From an uncultured Alphaproteobacteria bacterium (lineage in GTDB: Bacteria; Pseudomonadota; Alphaproteobacteria; RF32; CAG-239): a stretch of 64,000 nt of DNA. The DNA lies in assembly GCA_944392255.1 (NCBI GenBank), contig CALXVY010000003.1:49443-113442 (forward strand), read 5' to 3'. The first letter of the stretch is position 1. Every line of letters starts with the position of its first letter. The position numbers and the translations under genes are program-made. Shown in pieces: positions 29,234-38,340 of the stretch. The notes under the pieces are model-generated. The model made no database searches, was not told the DNA's origin, and saw nothing but the letters and a program-made list of their open reading frames with translations.

Positions 29234-31201
29234 TTATCGTCCTCCGTTGTTGCTCGCCATGATGAAGTCTTGGGTGATGTTCATCGTATTCGGTTTTTTA
29301 TCTATACCACCTAAAATATGGTGTTTCATCCTTAAAAAATCTTGTCTTTTAAGTTTGTTTTCGTGTTCCGAGGCGTTTAATTGAGCTTCACTCATATTGA
29401 GCCCTTGATTAATAAAGTTGCGGTTGCTTATAATTTGAGCTTGTTGTTGAGTAAAGTTGTACAAGTTTGTTGGCTCATCTTTGCCTAAATGTTCTTTATA
29501 ACTATTTAAAACTTTGTTTTCTTTGGGGGCTTTCCCATGTTCGTTATAATTCTTTTTATTATAATCTTTTATTCCGAATTCAAGAGCAGAACTCATGTCT
29601 TTATTTGCTTCTTGAATGGTCTCTATAAAAAGATTGAAATCTGGATTTTTCGTGCCGTTTATTTTTTCATAGAGCATGTTTTTGAGAATTTTTCCGGCTT
29701 CACCTCTTTTTTGAGCGTATAAATTTTCTTGATTTATATTGTCAAAATTATGAACATCTTTCATTTTGGCATCCAAAATGGAAGCTCGGGCATAGTTATC
29801 ACTATAAGAACTGTACAGAGCAGCCATAGATGTTAATAATGGAACGGTTTTTTCTGGATTTCCCTTGCTTATAAGACTCGCAACATCAACGCCTGTTTGT
29901 TGTCCAAAATCACGAAGCAAATCATTGGTTATAATGGCATCTTTGGCTTTACCGTCTTTAACTAAGGCGATTATTTCCTGATTATTTTGTCCGTTTTGCA
30001 AGTCTTTCATCTTTTTTTGAGAAATACCTTCAATTTCGCTATAAAATTGATGCGTCACATCTGGTTTTTCTTCTTTTTTAGGCGCACTTTGTGATTTGCT
30101 GTTTCGGTATGATTTTTCAAGCCTGTGCCATATACCTGCGGCGGCATATTCAATATGATTTAAGACAAAATTTGTTGCGCTGTTAGCGGCGGCCAAAAAC
30201 CAATCTTGGAACATGACTTTGATGATATCATCTTCTTTCCATTGAAAATCATTATCGGGGAAAGCAGTATTATTATCAGAATCGTTGTCAAGCTCTGCTT
30301 CTTCTTTTTTCTTACTGGTTTCTTCATCAAAGCGAGTGGTTTGCGGCATTTCTTCTTCTGTTTCGCCTTCATTTACTTTTGTTGCTTTCTTGCCGCCTTC
30401 GTTGATTGTAAGTTTAGGCTTTTCAACGTTTTTATCTACTTCTTTATTTATATACTTATTCCACAATTTTTGAGCTGATATTCCTAAGTTATAGGCTCTG
30501 GCATCTTGAGTAGATAAATTTTTTGCATTTGATATATCAAGTTCCGTTTCCGTATTATCGTCATTGACACGGCTTAATTTGTTATCAGCAGAAAGTTTAT
30601 ATTCAACAACATTGCCATCTTTATCGGGGCATAAAATGTGTGCTATATTATCTTTATCAAATTCCACACCGCCGATTTCATTATTATTGTTATCTTTGAA
30701 GGAGAAGTTTTTGCCTTTGATTTCTTTCTTATTTTCTAAGTCTTTCAAAACTTCTACATTTCCATTTATTGAAACTTTTTCCAAGTGAGGCAGAGGTGAA
30801 AAATCTGCTTTGAGTTTGTCATCAAATTTTATATTAACTTCATTTGGCATATTCAAACGACAAGACTCCATAGTCTCCTGCAGAGAGGTGATTTTGTTTT
30901 TTAAATCCGTATTGGCCATTTTAAAACCAAATTCTTCACAAAATTCAGATATTTTGGGGAAGTCTGCCGGAGAAAAACGTCCATACTGCAAACTGGTCAT
31001 ATATTCATCAATTTTATTTTGTAAAATTTCATCATTAATTTTTTCCGCCATTTGTTGCGATTGAGCTTCAAAATCAGGAGTTTCTTTGGCGGTTGACCAT
31101 GTTTGAGCAAGAGATTCCAAATCCATTTTTTGGAGATAATCTTGACCTTTTTCTGTTACAAACTTTTGTGTCATTTTTTTTATATCATCTGCAGTAGACA
31201 T
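29234..31201 (-). CDS. Large helical protein, coupling-protein operon (candidate cargo or scaffold)
   Basis: 655 residues, hydrophilic, with no signal peptide. Residues 1-130 are helical. About 140-215 look beta-rich (VSINGNVEVLKDLENKKEIKGKNFSFKDNNNNEIGG). About 265-320 are charged and low-complexity, and 320-655 are helical, with Gln/Asn-rich patches near the end (NFTQQQAQIISNRNFINQGLNMSEAQL). A segment near residue 340 (FLAAANSATNFVLNHIEYAAAGIW) is weakly hydrophobic. GAGAGG precedes the ATG. Position in the operon makes it a candidate substrate, adaptor or structural part of the secretion route; this is inference only. No family recognised. Confidence 0.6.
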   Translation of the reverse strand: MSTADDIKKMTQKFVTEKGQDYLQKMDLESLAQTWSTAKETPDFEAQSQQMAEKINDEILQNKIDEYMTSLQYGRFSPADFPKISEFCEEFGFKMANTDLKNKITSLQETMESCRLNMPNEVNIKFDDKLKADFSPLPHLEKVSINGNVEVLKDLENKKEIKGKNFSFKDNNNNEIGGVEFDKDNIAHILCPDKDGNVVEYKLSADNKLSRVNDDNTETELDISNAKNLSTQDARAYNLGISAQKLWNKYINKEVDKNVEKPKLTINEGGKKATKVNEGETEEEMPQTTRFDEETSKKKEEAELDNDSDNNTAFPDNDFQWKEDDIIKVMFQDWFLAAANSATNFVLNHIEYAAAGIWHRLEKSYRNSKSQSAPKKEEKPDVTHQFYSEIEGISQKKMKDLQNGQNNQEIIALVKDGKAKDAIITNDLLRDFGQQTGVDVASLISKGNPEKTVPLLTSMAALYSSYSDNYARASILDAKMKDVHNFDNINQENLYAQKRGEAGKILKNMLYEKINGTKNPDFNLFIETIQEANKDMSSALEFGIKDYNKKNYNEHGKAPKENKVLNSYKEHLGKDEPTNLYNFTQQQAQIISNRNFINQGLNMSEAQLNASEHENKLKRQDFLRMKHHILGGIDKKPNTMNITQDFIMASNNGGR

Positions 31202-31276
31202 AATAGACCTCTCTATTTATTTTATTGTCTTTAATATAACATTGTTTTTATATTTTGTCTATATTTTTCTCTAAAA

Positions 31277-32176
31277 CTATGCCTTTAATTTTTTTAGAAA
31301 ATTTCCTAATTCCCGATTAATGCGGATACCATCTTCAGGCTTGGCTTTTATTAAGCCAAAAAAACGAGCTTTTATTTTGCTGATGTCTATCGGAGCAAAT
31401 GTTGCTGGGTTATTGGTTAAGACTTTAAATGCGCCATCGGCGTCTTTTCGTGCAGTTTTGAAATAGTTATTTATCAACTTTTCTGCATTTATCGGAAATT
31501 GTTTTTCTTCTATTGCCGAGATATATTTTTTCATTTTGTCTATTCTTCTTTGGTGTTCTTCAATAACTTCTCTTTCAATTTTTCTTCTTTTAGCTTTAAG
31601 ACGTCTTTTTTCATAGGCTATTTCACAACTTTCCAATTCGATTAATGTTTCAACGTAGGAAATTATGGCTAATTGTAAATCTTCGTCAGTTGTTTTTTCG
31701 GCATATTCAAGCAATTCTTCATCTTTTGCGCCGGGGTTTATATTCATTATACGGGTAGGGTAGGCTTTAATCATGACGTCCCAGCCGATAAGTGTGTCAT
31801 AGGCAAAGTCTTCGCCTAAATATGGTTTGTAGCGTGGATATAATGAATCTTCGGTTATTTTGAAATTGGGAATAGCTATGTTGTTTTTTTCTGCTATCTG
31901 TTTGATGGCTTGTACGAAGTTTTCGTGAGCATTGTATAGGTTTTGCTCTTCTTCACATAATTTACTGCTGTTTTGAGGGGATTCAATTAATGAACTTAAT
32001 GGCGGTGTTTTTTGTGCTTCTTTATAGTCATTTGCCATGGTCTCCGTATCTTCTTCCGTAATTTCGGATGAAATGAATTCGTTAAGTAGTTTTTCAAATT
32101 CAGCATCATCATCGTCAAAAAGAGATATGTCGTTTGGATTTTTTGTATCTTCTTCCGTTAAACTTTTTGTATTCAT
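31277..32176 (-). CDS. Acidic/coiled-coil protein, start of the coupling-protein operon
   Basis: 299 residues. The first 80 are acidic and probably disordered (FDDDDAEFEKLLNEFISSEITEEDTETM). The middle is helical, with a strongly charged coiled-coil-like stretch (EKRRLKAKRRKIEREVIEEHQRRIDKMKKYI, about residues 185-220). AGGA precedes the ATG. It begins 10 bases after the DUF6476-like gene and lies 75 bases before the 655-residue gene, so the operon may read through from the DUF6476 promoter. No family recognised. Confidence 0.55.
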   Translation of the reverse strand: MNTKSLTEEDTKNPNDISLFDDDDAEFEKLLNEFISSEITEEDTETMANDYKEAQKTPPLSSLIESPQNSSKLCEEEQNLYNAHENFVQAIKQIAEKNNIAIPNFKITEDSLYPRYKPYLGEDFAYDTLIGWDVMIKAYPTRIMNINPGAKDEELLEYAEKTTDEDLQLAIISYVETLIELESCEIAYEKRRLKAKRRKIEREVIEEHQRRIDKMKKYISAIEEKQFPINAEKLINNYFKTARKDADGAFKVLTNNPATFAPIDISKIKARFFGLIKAKPEDGIRINRELGNFLKKLKA

Positions 32177-32185
32177 AGTTTTTTC

Positions 32186-32470
32186 CTAATTTATTTTTAC
32201 AGTTGCAGATACTTGATTGTTTTGTGTGTCAAAGATGATAATACGGTCTTCTTGTCCACCGCCAACCGTTAGTATGTATAGTTTATCATTTTGGGTTCGT
32301 ATCTCTTTAATATAGCTACCAACCGGTTGTCGCAATGAAATGGATTGTAAAACTTCAGATTCTTTTTTATGGGTTTTTTGATAAAATAATCCTAAAATGC
32401 ACAAAGTTCCGAATATGAGCAAAAATGTTAAAATAAATACCGTAGCTTTGATTAGTTTTAATTTATCCAT
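32186..32470 (-). CDS. DUF6476-like small membrane protein
   Basis: 94 residues from the ATG at 32470, with GGCGGG upstream (the open frame extends to 32506). One membrane segment (ATVFILTFLLIFGTLCILGLFY) is followed by a periplasmic part with GSYIKEIRTQNDKLYILTVGGGQEDRIIIFDTQNNQ, which resembles the alphaproteobacterial DUF6476 family. It is divergent from rluD and rpoH, an arrangement I associate with Alphaproteobacteria. The function is unknown. Confidence 0.6.
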   Translation of the reverse strand: MDKLKLIKATVFILTFLLIFGTLCILGLFYQKTHKKESEVLQSISLRQPVGSYIKEIRTQNDKLYILTVGGGQEDRIIIFDTQNNQVSATVKIN

Positions 32471-32560
32471 AATATCCCGCCTTTTATTTTTAAATCCATA
32501 TTGCAAATTTATTATTTATCTGTATCTTATATAAAAATTAATCCGCTTGATTATACGAAT

Positions 32561-33535
32561 ATGATAACAGATAATACTATATATAGTTCACAAATAGTTA
32601 ATAAAGATTATAAAGGCTGGAGAATAGATAAGTTTTTGACCTTATCTTTTCCGGAAATGTCTCGTTCACAATTGCAGCGTCTTATTAAAGAAGGTAATGT
32701 TTCTTGTGATGAAAATATTATCGTCGATAATTCTTTTAAAGTGCATGAAGGAGATATTTATCAAGTTTTTGTACCTCCTGCCGTAGATGCCGAACCCATG
32801 CCGGAAAATATTCCGCTAGATATAGTTTTTGAAGATGATGATTTAATTGTGGTTAATAAATCAGTGGGCATGACGGTGCATCCTGCACCAGGAGCAACTC
32901 ATGGAACTCTTGTGAATGCATTGTTGTTTTATTGCGGAAATCGTTTGTCTGGCATAGGCGGGGTTAAACGTCCAGGAATTGTTCATCGTATCGATAAAGA
33001 TACCAGTGGTTTGTTGGTTGTGGCTAAAAATGATATGGCTCACCGATTTTTAAGTGAGCAGTTCTTTGAACACTCCATTGAGCGAACATATTATGCTTTG
33101 GTTTATGGGGTGCCTAATCCATTAAATGGCAAAATAGAAGGAAATATTGGTAGAAGTCCTTATGATCGTAAAAAAATGGCTATTGTTTCTGGAGGAAAAA
33201 AGGCCGTTACTCATTATCAAACCGTGGAAGTATTTAAAAATTCTGCGGCTTTAATAAAGTGTAATTTGGAAACAGGACGAACACATCAAATTAGAGTGCA
33301 TATGTCTTCTATCGGTTGCAATCTTATCGGGGATAAGATTTATGAAAAAGCTAAAAAAAATCAAATCAAAGGTTTTGATGAAGATTGTAAAAAATTTATA
33401 AATTCTTTTCCGCGGCAAGCTTTGCACGCGGCAACTTTAGGTTTTATACATCCAAGAACAAAGACAATGGTTCATTTTTCAGCTCCTTTCCCTACTGATT
33501 TCGATGAATTATATCATCTTTTGCAGAAAGCATAA
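32561..33535 (+). CDS. rluD: RluA-family 23S rRNA pseudouridine synthase
   Basis: 324 residues from the ATG at 32561 (MITDNTIYSS); an upstream ATG at 32501 adds 20 doubtful residues. An S4 RNA-binding domain (residues 20-75, RSQLQRLIKEGNVSCDENI) precedes the synthase domain. The catalytic Asp lies in RPGIVHRIDKDTSGLLVVAKND near residue 140, and GRTHQIRVHMSSIGCNLIGD follows. The length and S4 domain favour RluD (positions 1911/1915/1917 of helix 69) over RluA, but RluC is not excluded. It is followed by rpoH. Confidence 0.88.
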   Translation: MITDNTIYSSQIVNKDYKGWRIDKFLTLSFPEMSRSQLQRLIKEGNVSCDENIIVDNSFKVHEGDIYQVFVPPAVDAEPMPENIPLDIVFEDDDLIVVNKSVGMTVHPAPGATHGTLVNALLFYCGNRLSGIGGVKRPGIVHRIDKDTSGLLVVAKNDMAHRFLSEQFFEHSIERTYYALVYGVPNPLNGKIEGNIGRSPYDRKKMAIVSGGKKAVTHYQTVEVFKNSAALIKCNLETGRTHQIRVHMSSIGCNLIGDKIYEKAKKNQIKGFDEDCKKFINSFPRQALHAATLGFIHPRTKTMVHFSAPFPTDFDELYHLLQKA

Positions 33536-33671
33536 TTTCTATATAATATTGTATGGTTATGGTTTTTTTCGTTATTTGATATCTAAAATATTAAACTATT
33601 CTAATATATAGTCGTGGTTTAGCATTTCTTCAGAAAAAAAGTTTTTATTGGCTTTCTTTTGGAGAAAACAT

Positions 33672-34550
33672 ATGAGGGTTGAACAAAAAAAGTTAAACGG
33701 ACTTGATTTCTCTCCCGAAATAAATTTGACACGCTATTTGCGTAGTATTCAACAATTTCCGATGCTTTCTCATGAGGAAGAATTGATTTTAGCTTCTGAA
33801 TATCAAAAAACTAAAAATCCTAAAATTTCTTATAGACTTATTACTTCTCATTTGCGTTTGGTGGTGAAAATTGTTACGCAATTTAAGGGGTATGGTTTGC
33901 CCATGGCTGATTTGATTGCCGAAGGTAATATGGGTTTGCTTACGGCCATTGAAAAATTTGATCCGCATAAAGGTTTTCGCTTTTCAACTTATGCTATGTG
34001 GTGGATTAAAGCTTCTATTCAAAAATATATTCTTAATTCTTGGTCGTTGGTTAAAATAGGGACAACTGCCTCTCAGAAAAAATTGTTTTTTAATTTGCGG
34101 CGGATTAAAGATAAAATGAATTTGATGGATGATTTGCAAATGTCTAATCAGATTATTGATAAAATTGCAAATCGGTTAGATGTATCTTCCAAAGAGGTTA
34201 TCTCTATGAATGAACGTCTTAAAGCTCATGATGGTTCCTTAAATGCTATTATTAAAAGCGATGGGGATAAAAGTCATGAATGGATGGATTTTGTTGCCGA
34301 TACTAAACCTAATCAGGAAGAAATATTAAGCCAATGCGAAAGAAACTTATGGCGAAAACAAAAATTTTCTTCTTCTTTGCAATGTTTGAATGAGCGAGAA
34401 AAAGACATCCTTTTTAAAAGAAGATTACTTGATAAAGCAGTTACATTGGAAGAACTTAGCCAATTTTATCATATTTCTAAAGAGCGTGTACGCCAAATCG
34501 AGCTTAATTCTATTCGGAAGTTGCAGCAATTTGTGGCAAAATCTAATTAA
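33672..34550 (+). CDS. rpoH: RNA polymerase sigma-32 (heat shock) factor
   Basis: 292 residues from the ATG at 33672, which has GGAG 8 bases upstream; a TTG at 33648 would lengthen it. Region 2 shows LRLVVKIVTQFKGYGLPMADLIAEGNMGLLTAIEKFDPHKGFRFSTYAMWWIKASIQKYI. The RpoH box QKKLFFNLR marks it as sigma-32 rather than another group 2-3 sigma factor. Region 4 has LNEREKDILFKRRLL and a helix-turn-helix ending in SKERVRQIELNSIRKLQ. It directs heat-shock and protein-quality genes. It is convergent with the small membrane protein at 34553. Confidence 0.95.
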   Translation: MRVEQKKLNGLDFSPEINLTRYLRSIQQFPMLSHEEELILASEYQKTKNPKISYRLITSHLRLVVKIVTQFKGYGLPMADLIAEGNMGLLTAIEKFDPHKGFRFSTYAMWWIKASIQKYILNSWSLVKIGTTASQKKLFFNLRRIKDKMNLMDDLQMSNQIIDKIANRLDVSSKEVISMNERLKAHDGSLNAIIKSDGDKSHEWMDFVADTKPNQEEILSQCERNLWRKQKFSSSLQCLNEREKDILFKRRLLDKAVTLEELSQFYHISKERVRQIELNSIRKLQQFVAKSN

Positions 34551-34552
34551 CT

Positions 34553-35047
34553 TTATTTAATACGTTGATTAATTTGTTCATCAATTATATTTGAACCCCA
34601 TTCTTCAGTGATTTTTTCTAGTTCTTTATCTATGCTTACAAGGCGTCTTTGTGATGTGTTCTGTGCAATATAGGCAAATAGGTTGGGCATCTCGTAATAT
34701 ACCAAAAAACCAATAGCGGCAGAACCTAACATAATTATCATATTAAATACATCGCCTAAAATTGTGAAAGCGCCATCTACGGTAAATTTGTTGATTAAAT
34801 TAATTAAGTAGACAAACATTCCGGATAAGTTAAAGCAACCAACAATAACAAGTTTTGCTGAATTTTTGGGATCGACAAATAAGATTGTTATTGTCGGAAG
34901 TAAGCCAATTAGCAGAACAATAATCACCGGAAGAACTGAAGATGCTAATATTGCCAGAAAAATAAATAATAAACTTTTCTGTATCAATGATAAGGACTTA
35001 AATGATTTTTTGAAATCAGCATTTTTTTTCTTTGATATTTTTTTCAT
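34553..35047 (-). CDS. Small membrane protein paired with the pseudokinase
   Basis: 164 residues from the ATG at 35047, which forms a 4-base ATGA overlap with the pseudokinase stop; an ATG at 35059 is the alternative (168 residues). Three hydrophobic segments (about residues 25-50, 65-85 and 95-120) are followed by a cytoplasmic helical tail (RRLVSIDKELEKITEEWGSNIIDEQINQRIK). The lysine-rich N-terminus fits an inward orientation. Tight coupling suggests a joint membrane complex with the kinase-like protein. No family recognised. Confidence 0.6.
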   Translation of the reverse strand: MKKISKKKNADFKKSFKSLSLIQKSLLFIFLAILASSVLPVIIVLLIGLLPTITILFVDPKNSAKLVIVGCFNLSGMFVYLINLINKFTVDGAFTILGDVFNMIIMLGSAAIGFLVYYEMPNLFAYIAQNTSQRRLVSIDKELEKITEEWGSNIIDEQINQRIK

Positions 35048-37113
35048 TGGGATATCCATTGCATTAGGTTAAATGTAAATGATGCTATCATTGTCATTAC
35101 GGCCAATATACTGGCAAATTTTATCGCATTTTCTTTTGCCTCATCAATTATTCTATTACTTTGAGTCAAAATCTTGTTCTTTTCTGAAAGCAATGAGATG
35201 ATTTCTTTTTTTATTTTTCGATACATTTCATTGTCTTTTTCTTTGGTTTCAGCATCTTCCAAAGCTTGGCAAATTTCAATGATTTTTCCTCCTTTGGAAA
35301 CTTTAGCTAAATCTTTTTCTATCTTTTTTTGGATTTTTAAATTGTGATAACTTTCAATTACCGGTTTTGATATGCTACTTAACCATTGCCCTAAATTGCT
35401 TAGTTGTACCGGACCATATTTTTTTTGCATGTCGGCATATAAACGTATTATTGCAGAAATTTGAAGGCTTTCTTTGTTGGCATTCAAATCTAAAATTATT
35501 CCATCTATTTTTTTGCCTAATTTACATCTTAAAAAGGCAATGATGTTTTTATCATAAGGTCTTATCTCTCCTTTTATGTTGGCATAGTTGTTATCCAAAG
35601 CTTTTAATATTCGTGCTGCTGTATTTACATATTCCTCTCCTAACAGGGGACTGAAACAAGGCAAATCTTCATCTAACTCATAGATTATTCTTTCTATACC
35701 GTAACCAATGTCTTTGCGATTGATGTTTATTTTAAGTTCAGATAAATTCATCGGTGTTCTTAAGTCTGGTTGCTCTAAGTACCAGTTGCGAATTAAGTCA
35801 GAATTAAATAAATCGTAAAAGTTGTTAATATTGATATCGTGATGTAGGCAATAATAAATTGCTTTTGATGCTCCATCTGGAAAAATTGATATATCTCTAA
35901 TATGAATTGGTGCCGCAGGATCTAATAAAATACACACTTGTGCCAAGATAATGTCATGAATGCTTCCTTCATCAATTTGTGCAACTATCTTTTCTAGGTT
36001 GTTATAAATTTCGTCATTTTCTAAACCATTTTTAATCCATTCAGATAATTTTCCTGATTTTATTAAATCCCACCCTTCCGTCGGATTTAAGAACAATGCG
36101 TAAGAAACTTCTTTCGCTGAATAGCATTTTTCGCCATTGATAGTTAATGAACGTTTTATACGTTCTTGTATATTATGTGCAGGAACATAAGGTGTTTTGC
36201 CCTCTAAATAATTGTATGTTTGAATAAAATTCCAACGAGAATTACTATCATCTGTTAGTAACCCCTTAAAGACAGGAATTAGCCCCGTTGGTATTTTTTC
36301 ATCTGCTGATAGAATATTGAAGGAACCTTTTTTCATCTTCAAACGGATTACCTCAGATGTACTTAAATCTGATAAAAGAGATTTTCCGCTAAACAAGCTC
36401 AAACAGGTAGCTCCAATAGAATATATATCATTTTTTTCTGTTCCGTTACCTCGTCCTGAGGGCATTGCCATTAAACTCTCTATAGTTTCATATGCTGCTG
36501 GCTGATAATATGCAGGAAAAGATGCAATACAATCTCCAATTATAATTTCTGAAAAATCTTTATTGTTAAAATAAAGATTATCCGGTCTGATAGCTCGGTG
36601 TATAATTCCATATCCTTTTAATGTTTCTGCCGCAGAAAGAAGATTTAAGATTATATGCTTTATTTTTGATGTGTTTATTTTTAAGTTTAATTCATTTAAA
36701 TGATCAATAACTTTTCCACCTTGCGGAACTATGTATATTAGTGCAATACAATGGCTTTTTTGATCGGGATCATTGATAATTCCATATTCAACCAACTTCA
36801 TTATATTGGGGTGATCTATTGATTTTATATATGGCAGGAGAGAACTGCGAGGACAAGTCTCTTTACTGCAAATTAAGGCAAATAATTCGCGGCGTGTGTC
36901 AATTCTGTCATTGACTTTATATGCTTTTGCACCATTACAATTTAAGTTTTCCAATGGGGCATTAAAGTTAATCTCATAGCGTTCTTTAAGAAGAACTTTT
37001 TTGTTCTCAGTTCTTTCTTTGCTTTGTTCAACATTGGAAGATGTAGATTCTTCTGTCTTTTCTTGAGCGCTTTTTTCTTCTGCCATGTCTGATATTCTCT
37101 CATTTTTTACCAT
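35044..37113 (-). CDS. Membrane-anchored serine/threonine protein kinase-like protein, probably catalytically dead
   Basis: 689 residues (an ATG at 37086 would remove nine). A Hanks-type kinase fold is recognisable at about residues 45-315: DHPNIMKLVEYGI, then IIHRAIRPDNLYF (172-184), where the catalytic HRD is HRA, then IIGDC (191-195) in place of DFG, and NDIYSIGATCLSLFSGKSL. Loss of both catalytic aspartates argues for a pseudokinase. Residues 325-640 are a helical region I do not recognise. A C-terminal membrane segment (FASILAVMTMIASFTFNLM) anchors it, with the kinase domain in the cytoplasm. It is coupled by ATGA to the membrane protein downstream. Confidence 0.82.
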   Translation of the reverse strand: MVKNERISDMAEEKSAQEKTEESTSSNVEQSKERTENKKVLLKERYEINFNAPLENLNCNGAKAYKVNDRIDTRRELFALICSKETCPRSSLLPYIKSIDHPNIMKLVEYGIINDPDQKSHCIALIYIVPQGGKVIDHLNELNLKINTSKIKHIILNLLSAAETLKGYGIIHRAIRPDNLYFNNKDFSEIIIGDCIASFPAYYQPAAYETIESLMAMPSGRGNGTEKNDIYSIGATCLSLFSGKSLLSDLSTSEVIRLKMKKGSFNILSADEKIPTGLIPVFKGLLTDDSNSRWNFIQTYNYLEGKTPYVPAHNIQERIKRSLTINGEKCYSAKEVSYALFLNPTEGWDLIKSGKLSEWIKNGLENDEIYNNLEKIVAQIDEGSIHDIILAQVCILLDPAAPIHIRDISIFPDGASKAIYYCLHHDININNFYDLFNSDLIRNWYLEQPDLRTPMNLSELKININRKDIGYGIERIIYELDEDLPCFSPLLGEEYVNTAARILKALDNNYANIKGEIRPYDKNIIAFLRCKLGKKIDGIILDLNANKESLQISAIIRLYADMQKKYGPVQLSNLGQWLSSISKPVIESYHNLKIQKKIEKDLAKVSKGGKIIEICQALEDAETKEKDNEMYRKIKKEIISLLSEKNKILTQSNRIIDEAKENAIKFASILAVMTMIASFTFNLMQWISQ

Positions 37114-37224
37114 ATTTTGACTTTATTTTAATATATATATGTTAATAAAGAACAAATAAATTGAGAAATCTTTTTTTTTTGCGTATATTTATTTATATTT
37201 TGGATTCAATGTGGTTGTAAAATT

Positions 37225-38340
37225 ATGGATAATCAAAATAAAATTAATTTTGGGGTTGATAATTTAGCTTACTTGGAAGAGTTGGATTCTCCGATGGTGG
37301 CTAATGCTGATATTGGTGTTCTTAAAAATGCTCCCGATTGGGGAATCAATTTGAATAATATTGAAAGTGTTGGCGAAAGTTTAGAAGTGCCTAATAGTAA
37401 AACTTCTTCTTTTGCTCCGGTTATTGTTCATGCTGCTGCTGATTTAGCTAATCAAAATAATTCTAAAAGTGTCAGACTCAAAAGTGAGTGGGGCACTTTT
37501 TCTTTATCTTTATCTGATGCCGTCTTAAAAATTTTTGAACTTTCCGATCGTCCTTTTATTATTATTCGTGATGATAAAGTGGTTTATATTAATAATACAG
37601 CTTTGGCTATTCTAGAAATTCAAAATGATGTGGATATTATCGGAAAAAGTTTTTGGAATTTTGTTGATAAGCAAGATTGGGAAATGCTTGCCCAAAATAT
37701 CGCGGCCATGCTTACAAATGATAAAATTATGCAGACACGTTTAAAAACAGCAAAAGAGCGTATTTATAAAATTAATCTCCAAGCTATGTATATTGATGAT
37801 GCAGAGCATTTTACATTTGCTTTGGTGGGCGATAGAAAAGTTAAATATAATCCCGGAGCTGGTTTGTACGATGCTGTTACCGGTTTGCCGAATTTTTACT
37901 TGTTTGAGGACAGAGTCCAAATCGCCGTTAATAATGAAAAATATAAAGATGTACGTCAACGCAAAAATATGATGGCTGTTTTAGGCATTTCAATTGACAA
38001 TATGGAAGAACTTAAAGAAGCTAATATGGTCGATTTTGCCTTGAAAAAACTGGCTTCAAAGCTTGTTTTCCGTTTGAAAAAAAGTTATACGGTTGCGCGT
38101 GGTTTGAAATATCCATTTTGGCTCTTGATTAATGATTTTAATAATGAGCATGATTTGGAAGTTGAACTCGAAAAAATTAAGGCTATTTTTGACGAACCGG
38201 TAGTCGGAAATTATATGGATTATAATATTATGACCAGTTTTGGTTATAGTATTTATCCTAATAATGCGCAGACGGCTAACAAGCTAATTGAAACTGCTAT
38301 TGATGCAATTCGGACAGCTGTGAAATATAAAAACGCTTAA
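37225..38340 (+). CDS. PAS domain protein with a degenerate GGDEF domain
   Basis: 371 residues. The N-terminal 95 are probably disordered. A PAS sensor fold covers about 100-200 (FELSDRPFIIIRDDKVVYINNTALAILEI, then IIGKSFWNFVDKQDWE). From about 210 it follows the GGDEF domain layout (DAVTGLPNFYLFEDRVQIAVNN; then SFGYSIYPNNAQTANKLIETAIDAI), but the GGDEF signature itself is GLKYPFWLLI, so diguanylate cyclase activity is unlikely. It may be a signal receptor or a scaffold. It is divergent from the pseudokinase, with only about 110 bases between them, suggesting shared control. Confidence 0.75.
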   Translation: MDNQNKINFGVDNLAYLEELDSPMVANADIGVLKNAPDWGINLNNIESVGESLEVPNSKTSSFAPVIVHAAADLANQNNSKSVRLKSEWGTFSLSLSDAVLKIFELSDRPFIIIRDDKVVYINNTALAILEIQNDVDIIGKSFWNFVDKQDWEMLAQNIAAMLTNDKIMQTRLKTAKERIYKINLQAMYIDDAEHFTFALVGDRKVKYNPGAGLYDAVTGLPNFYLFEDRVQIAVNNEKYKDVRQRKNMMAVLGISIDNMEELKEANMVDFALKKLASKLVFRLKKSYTVARGLKYPFWLLINDFNNEHDLEVELEKIKAIFDEPVVGNYMDYNIMTSFGYSIYPNNAQTANKLIETAIDAIRTAVKYKNA

